This document shows, one piece after another, positions 58,455 to 64,000 of a stretch of DNA of 64,000 nt. Below the pieces are notes generated by a model. That model was not told the DNA's origin, did no database searches, and saw nothing but the letters and a program-made list of their open reading frames with translations. The position numbers and the translations under genes were made by a program. Source of the stretch: Camarhynchus parvulus. Taxonomy: Eukaryota; Chordata; Aves; Passeriformes; Thraupidae. The first letter of the stretch is position 1, and every line of letters begins with the position of its first letter. The DNA is taken from positions 2,887,501-2,951,500 of the forward strand of contig NC_044591.1 of NCBI RefSeq assembly GCF_901933205.1, in the 5' to 3' direction.

Positions 58455-60060
58455 TCTGTGGTACTATTTTTAATTCCCTCACCTGTCTCCTTCACACTTT
58501 TTCTCTCTTCTGAGTATTCTCCTTCCTATACCCACATATTTCCTTGCTTTCTCACTTTCCTATCTGTTCTTTTAGACAGCCTGATCATGGCAAGAGAGGT
58601 TCTGCAATACCCAAGTCCTGTCTCTGGCTGTGAGGGGTTCAGTGTCGCAGAGCCTGATGCCTGGGCTTGGATTACAAGGGGAATCCTGGAAAGGATCTTG
58701 AATGCCCTATTTTGAGTCAGGGTCATGTGAGCTATATTGTATTCTTATAGATATCTAAATAACAGCAATTCTTAAATATAACTGCAGGGAGAAATAGGAA
58801 ATAATTATAAATAAATGAATGTAGCCGACTGCTGATGGGCACTTTAATCTCAGGGCATATTAAAGTAAACACATCGATGCCACCCACCAGCTCTGGCCAT
58901 TCTCACTGCTTTGCCATCTGTTGCAGGATGGCTGGATGAACAAAATTTCCATAATTTGCACAATGTCCTCATGCGAAGCACAGTGGGAAAGCTGCTGGTA
59001 GTTTTTCATCTTATTTGAGGCTTTGAGGAGACAAAGCTGGACTTTCACTACAGGGAAGAGGCCAGATCACTTCCAGCGTAACTCTTTTTCTTTGGAGTTT
59101 CAGAACTTGAAGAAGTTTTCCAGAATTTTGTGAAATGGTCCTCATTTTTTTCCTGGGGACAATTAATTTCCAAAACATGCCATGGACTGCAACTTCAGCA
59201 AAACAATTCTCTGCCAGCACCTGAGGCAGTCAGGGAAGCAAAACAAACAAGTAAAACCCCAGCCACACACTGCTTGAGCTTAATGCAAATAAATCACAGA
59301 AGTATTAAGTTCAGCTCTTAATCTCTCTCTCCATCTTCCTGTCTTTCAGACTGTTTCTTACCTAAGAATATTTTATCAATCTGCCAGTCTAGCTTTATGC
59401 ACTGTTTAGCTTTTTCCTGGCTGTGTATTGTCTGTCTGCTTCCTTGCTTATACTTCTCACTTTAATAACACTGTGTTGGTAAACAAGGGCACACCACCAA
59501 AAGCAACTGCAAAAGATATTCCTAAAACTTCTGTCAAAAATAGATTAGAAACTGTTGTAAAATAGTTAATAATTGTTAAGCATATACTGTTGAAAGGTTT
59601 GGTTATTATATTGTAAAAGGGGTTGTTAAAGAGATTGGTAACATTTCCAAAGTGGCAGTGGGTATGTGCTCGCCCTTCAGTGTGTGAACAGATTTGAGTT
59701 CCTGTCCTCCTCCTCCTCCTTATTTTCTTTATTCTGTTCTGCCTTCCTGGAGCAGGCATTTCTCCCACCTGATTTTCAGAAGTACTTTTTTACTGCTGCT
59801 ACAAATATGCAAAATCTTCTGATTGTCTGCACTGCACGTCTGGTGGAGAAGAAGTCAAAACTTATGCTTTGCTTAAGTACATTTTAATTGCTTAAAAAAA
59901 AGAATATCTAAACTCTAAATATTTCAGTTTAAACTAATATATTTTTGTTCCAGTCAGTGCTTCTTAAAAATTCGTGTTTCCAGTGAAGAGCTGAAATGTT
60001 CTGCTGGTAATGTAGAACATTTTCTGAGAAGTTTTTATGGAGATAGGAATATTTTCATAT
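58455..60060. other. non-coding sequence
   Basis: No gene is recognised. A short CTC run lies at 59707-59718. The frame at 59457-59768 is compositionally AT-rich and unsupported. Confidence 0.45.
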
Positions 60061-60156
60061 CTGGAAATAAATGACCAAGTTTTAAAAGCCTTGAGTACTC
60101 ACAAATTATGTTACATGTAATGGGATCTTCAGGTTGATGTTTAGAGGTTTAAATAT
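60061..60156 (+). repeat. dispersed repeat shared with 57532-57630
   Basis: ATCTGGAAATAAATGACCAAG opens a block matching 57532-57630 with about a dozen differences. Same orientation, about 2.5 kb away. Confidence 0.8.
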
Positions 60157-63100
60157 TGGTTTTATTGATTTGGCTTCTGGATTTGAAGCTTTTGGGTTTT
60201 TATTATTGGAATGCCCTGAATTTTCCCCAGTGTGACTGCTTCAAGATGTGTTCCCCCTTTAGCATCTTGTATTCATCAGAGAAATAATTTCTAAAATGTA
60301 TCAGAAGACCCTGAGTGATTTGTATCTGTCACACACCAGCTGAGGGGATCAGAAACTTCTGCTACATGAAGGTTGGTGGCTGCTGGGCATTTCTGCTCAT
60401 GAAAATCCAGTCAAGGAGCTCAGTTAACAGCTCTCCCTCCATGGTGTTGATGGGGAGCTCAGGGAATGGAATTTGGCACTCTTTGCCTCTGCTTTACCAG
60501 TTACCATTCTCTCTGGTGAGCAGTAAGTGAAGGTTAGGTCTGGCTGACTGTGATTTTTGGCCTCCTTGATGTGACCTTTTGGAGTGAACTTAGTTCCTAA
60601 ATGCCAGATTCAGCAGCCTTCCCTCAGTGCAATACTTGGGAGCAAGTGTGGCCAGACTGGGAGGAGGGATGTGCAGGCTATGGATAGCAGAACACACCTC
60701 TGAAGGATCAAGCTTAGAAATCAGCAATTAACCCTTCTGAGCTCACTAACACTGAGGGCTGAGTGTGGTAAAGGCAGATGATAAGAAGAGGCAACAGTGA
60801 ACAAATAAATAGCTCCTGAAATGCCTCCCACCACCTGTGCAGAAGGAAGAAGGCTAGAGGAAAGCCAAGGTGGAAATAACCAGAGAAACTTATTCAAGAA
60901 CCCAAAGTGGATCCTGGAGGTCCAGGAACAGAAGAACAGAGGTGTCCACCAGACTGTGATGTGCCCCAGACTGTCCCCCCTCTGTAATACCTCTATTAAT
61001 GGTATAAACATAAATAATAATAGTTATTATTTATGTTTATACCATTAATAGTTTGAAGGAAATCTATCTATATCAAAACTTCACTTATTATATCTCCCCT
61101 TCCATGTTCTCTACTATGATCTGTTTGGTAAAGTGTTTTTAGGGACAGCTCTTTAACTGGAGGGCAGGGAAAATGGAATTAGGTGATCTACAGGTGGACA
61201 TGAAGAACAGCTGAACAATTGATTACAGAAGGGTTTCTACAGATGCTGGAGCTCCAGGAGGGAACCAGCTCTGTAGAAAGACACAAGGGAGACACAAGTC
61301 CAAAGATAAACTATGGAATTGGGATAGGAAAAAGAGTAGGAAAGGTTGAGCACTGTCTGCCACAGGAAGAGCATTAAGAACAAGGCAACACCGCCCTGTT
61401 GAGCCCTGCAGGAAAACAGCTGTTCTATTAGTTCTGCTGTCTTCTACCTCAGAGTGGCCTGCAGTGGATAACCTCCCCAGGAGGCACAGAAATGCCTCCT
61501 CTCTCCCCCTTCCCCTCTGTCCTCTGATGCCCACACTGCCACAGAGGAAGGGATGTCTTGTTCAAGGTCACCCAATGAGTCACTGGCAGAAGCCAGCTGG
61601 GGACAAAGGCTTCCCACGTCCCTGGCCTGCATCCACTGTACATCCCTGGCACAGAGGCAGCTCTGCAAATCTCACATTCATTACAATACAATCAAGCTTT
61701 GCTCCATGGGTTTGGTTTTTTGGGGTTTTTCACAATGTCTCTCAAAAACATCAAGACTGATTTGCATTTTAAAAAAACACCAGTTACAGCTCAGGGAAAT
61801 GCTATTCAGTAGCTCTGGGAGCTCAGGAATAAAGATTATCTCTCAGTTTTTCCCTCCCAGATTTTTTGCCTGAAATATTTTTTTTTTGGTCCTAATAGTA
61901 CAATACTTATTGCTAATGTTTGTGTTGTGAATATTCATTACATCCTGAGGCTTCAAGACTCAAGAGCACAGGAGGCACTGCTGTCCCCATACTCCTACAC
62001 ACCACAGACACAGGGCAGGGGCAGAAGAAGGCTGAGGGTTGTCTGGATAGGGTGTGAGCTGTGGGATACGAATGCAATCTGGAAGCCTTTGGGGAACGCT
62101 GGTGAAACTCCATTAAATAGTGCACTGAAGGCCTTTTCAGCAAATAACTTCCATAAAGCCATTAGCTTCTCTTAATTGCAAGGAAAAAGCTCCACACACA
62201 GCAGGGGTTTAGGACACACTGATGCTCTTTACATCTGTTTCTTTCCCTATGGCAATCTACAGAAGGACCTCTTTCCCAGCAAGCTTCAGGACTGGGAATA
62301 CTCTTCCCACCCTCAAAATTGTAGTGTTTTACCTGTCAGCAGTGGTGATTTAGGTTTCCACATGTGAATTTATGCAAAAGAGCCCTGCTGTCAGGCATGC
62401 CCAAGCAGAGGCAGCTTCCCACAGCAGCGTGGGCTGCAGCTGCTGGCAGGGCTGGGACGTGTTTCCCTTCTCCTGATGTGGCTGGAGGCTCCTGAGCTCA
62501 CTGCTGTTCACATGGTGCCATCTGGCTCTCATAAAATATATGAGAAATGTTATCCAATAAAAGAGGGTGCTGGCTGGCTGTGTGCCTTCACCTCTGCTTT
62601 TTTTGGGGGAAGTGATTGTTTCTGCATCTGGGAAATGTTTAACAGAATCTTTGAGTACTAATGTTGCTTGAGTAAGAAATAATAGGCTGGCAATTAGAAT
62701 TCAGGCCTGAAGCAGTGGTAACTAGAAGATATTTTGCTTGGTCAGGTCAGGGCTGAGGTTTATAAAAATACACAACACATAGAAATATATAGTAATGTGG
62801 CTTTATTAGTTTTATGGACACTGTTTGCTTCAGGTGATGCATCAGAAAGAGCTTTTGGCACAGCCTGCTTGGAGACAGACTCAGGTGATGGGTTTGTTTT
62901 ATTGTGCTGCTTTCTATTTCTTATTGACCTAACAAATCTGTCTGAAATAGTATTTTCCCTAAGCACCATCAACACTCAAATAAGTGAGAATATGGGGCAA
63001 AGCAAGCTTAGGCTACATTGCCTCTGTAATGTAGCCTGATTAAGGCCCATTTCTACTGGGTGACTGTTCAGCAATTTACTAACATAATCCTGCTCTTGCA

Positions 63101-63285
63101 GGAGTCCACATTACAGTAGCACTCCAGTAAACAAGCCAGGGATGTGGGGACTACTGTTCTCTCTGCCTCCCAAGCCAGAAAAGCACAAAATAAACAAATG
63201 CAAAACCACTGTATCCAGTACAGTAGTTAGAGACCATCTGTAACACTATGCAAAGCCCCTGTACTCAGAGATGTCTTTACCATAG
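60157..63285. other. non-coding sequence
   Basis: About 3.1 kb without a recognisable gene or LTR. The perfect hairpin at 60993-61051 is listed separately. Overlapping frames at 61223-61873 and 61913-62175 occur on both strands and carry no domain. Confidence 0.5.
60993..61051. repeat. 28-bp perfect inverted repeat, 3-nt loop
   Basis: The left arm (60993-61020, starting CTATTAATGGTATAAAC) and right arm (61024-61051) are exact reverse complements around the loop TAG. AT-rich, not part of any LTR here. Strong cruciform or RNA hairpin potential. Confidence 0.97.
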
Positions 63286-63289
63286 ATGG

Positions 63290-63694
63290 TGTGAGAAATA
63301 GTCGCTTTTTATAATTTTAGAAAGGTTTATCAAACCTTATCAAAAATACAACAGAAGACTGCATAGAGAAAAGATTACGGAGACCATGTGCTCACCCACA
63401 CAGTCGAGGTTTCGCCTTTTAACCCTCTAACCCTCCCAAAGTTCTGTCCAAAGTTCTGTTCTGACCCCTTCTTTGCTGTCTAATGGTGGAGATCTCTTCC
63501 TTAAACCCGACTGGAAGTCAGGTGTTCCATAGTGACAAGCTGACCCTCCCAGATGTCCCAGCTGTGGCTGTCTCTTGATAACAACACGAGGGGGTAAAAC
63601 ATGACTATAAATCTACAACACTTTTCTTAACCTATATACATGATATTTGTCTGTTAATTGTGAGAGTCAGTCATGGCATTACTCATCTATCACA
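63290..63694. mobile_element. solo LTR with 4-bp target duplication
   Basis: A 405-bp element from TGTGAGAAATAGTCGC to CTCATCTATCACA, with imperfect inverted termini TGTGA...TCACA. The 4-bp flanks ATGG match (63286-63289, 63695-63698), suiting ERV1-like integration. Inside, AAAGTTCTGTCC is tandemly repeated (63438-63461). Sense strand is uncertain. On minus, TTGTTATCAAGAGACAG and GATAAACCTTTC elements lie in LTR-like order. Single copy in the window. Confidence 0.65.
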
Positions 63695-63698
63695 ATGG

Positions 63699-64000
63699 GA
63701 GTCCATCTCCTGAAAGCCAAGGCAAGGGCAGAGCAAGCCAGATGACCAGCTGTGCAGAATGCCTGGCTCCATGAGAGCCAAGTAGGAATGTATAAAAGAT
63801 TCTCTCTACCACCTTAATTAATAAGTCTTGCTGGCTCACATTTAATGACTTCTGCTTAATTCAGGGATTGTTGCTGCATATTTCTGCCACTTAACACACA
63901 TAGCTATCTCCTGTATAGAGCATTTATTTAGCAGTGAGGGCACCAGTGTGTACTCATGACAAGTCCTTCCCAAAGCCCTGGCTCTAAGACAGGCTGGACC
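63699..64000. other. non-coding sequence to window end
   Basis: No gene or repeat is recognised. Confidence 0.4.

Noticed and set aside
1..64000. CR1 LINE or tRNA-derived SINE copies
   Set aside because: I looked for the CR1 3' ATTCTATG-type tail repeats and for tRNA A/B box pairs and saw none convincing; a RepeatMasker run could still find old fragments.
1..64000. tRNA, rRNA or snRNA genes
   Set aside because: No cloverleaf with A and B boxes and no recognisable rRNA or snRNA core was seen by eye.

Overview
This is vertebrate nuclear DNA with no recognisable gene. I place it in a songbird (passerine), mainly from the dense set of solo LTRs of endogenous retroviruses. They carry 6-, 5- or 4-bp target-site duplications and terminal patterns such as TGTCACAGACAT...CACA, TGTTGGGAAGGA...TTACA and TGTCTTGGTTTG. 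This placement rests on remembered family appearance, not on a search. No reading frame looks like an exon, a retroviral gag/pol/env gene or a LINE protein. The longest open frames lie in G/T-rich low-complexity sequence, in TATAA pentanucleotide arrays or inside LTRs.

Layout. The window is ordinary AT-rich single-copy sequence, intergenic or intronic, interrupted by about 25 to 30 LTRs or LTR fragments. Two related class II (ERVK-like) LTR groups dominate. Group A is about 385 bp: 3619-4001, 11319-11707, 27587-27971, 29291-29664, 37034-37418, 41149-41328 (fragment) and 42896-43279. Group B is about 400-670 bp: 8297-8820, 19193-19725, 22305-22776, 25926-26591, 44867-46226 (split), 52118-52538, 54095-54511, 55489-55884 and 58030-58448. 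Most of these have 6-bp target duplications that can be read directly. Further families are a second ERVK-like LTR (17835-18521, 33844-34525, 37748-38131), an ERVL-like LTR with 5-bp duplications (31059-31746, 48389-49044, and a shortened copy at 13802-14342), two families with 4-bp duplications (5885-6511 with fragment 39907-40064; 63290-63694), a GC-richer LTR (16880-17519 and 45088-45728) and several single LTR-like segments.

Notable structure. Several group B LTRs carry long TATAA/TATTA pentanucleotide arrays at the same internal place, next to the poly(A)-signal region, so this LTR appears to seed microsatellites. One array, at about 44880-45855, was later split by insertion of another LTR. 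Perfect or near-perfect inverted repeats unrelated to the LTRs occur at 21974-22001, 55169-55216 and 60993-61051. Other simple repeats are a TGGA array, a CA/TG array, a TGTGATTTCT minisatellite and a strand-asymmetric G/T tract near 15.1 kb.

No genes act together here. The plausible functional content is LTR promoter, enhancer or poly(A) elements and possibly conserved non-coding regulatory sequence in the LTR-free stretches, which cannot be tested without alignments.
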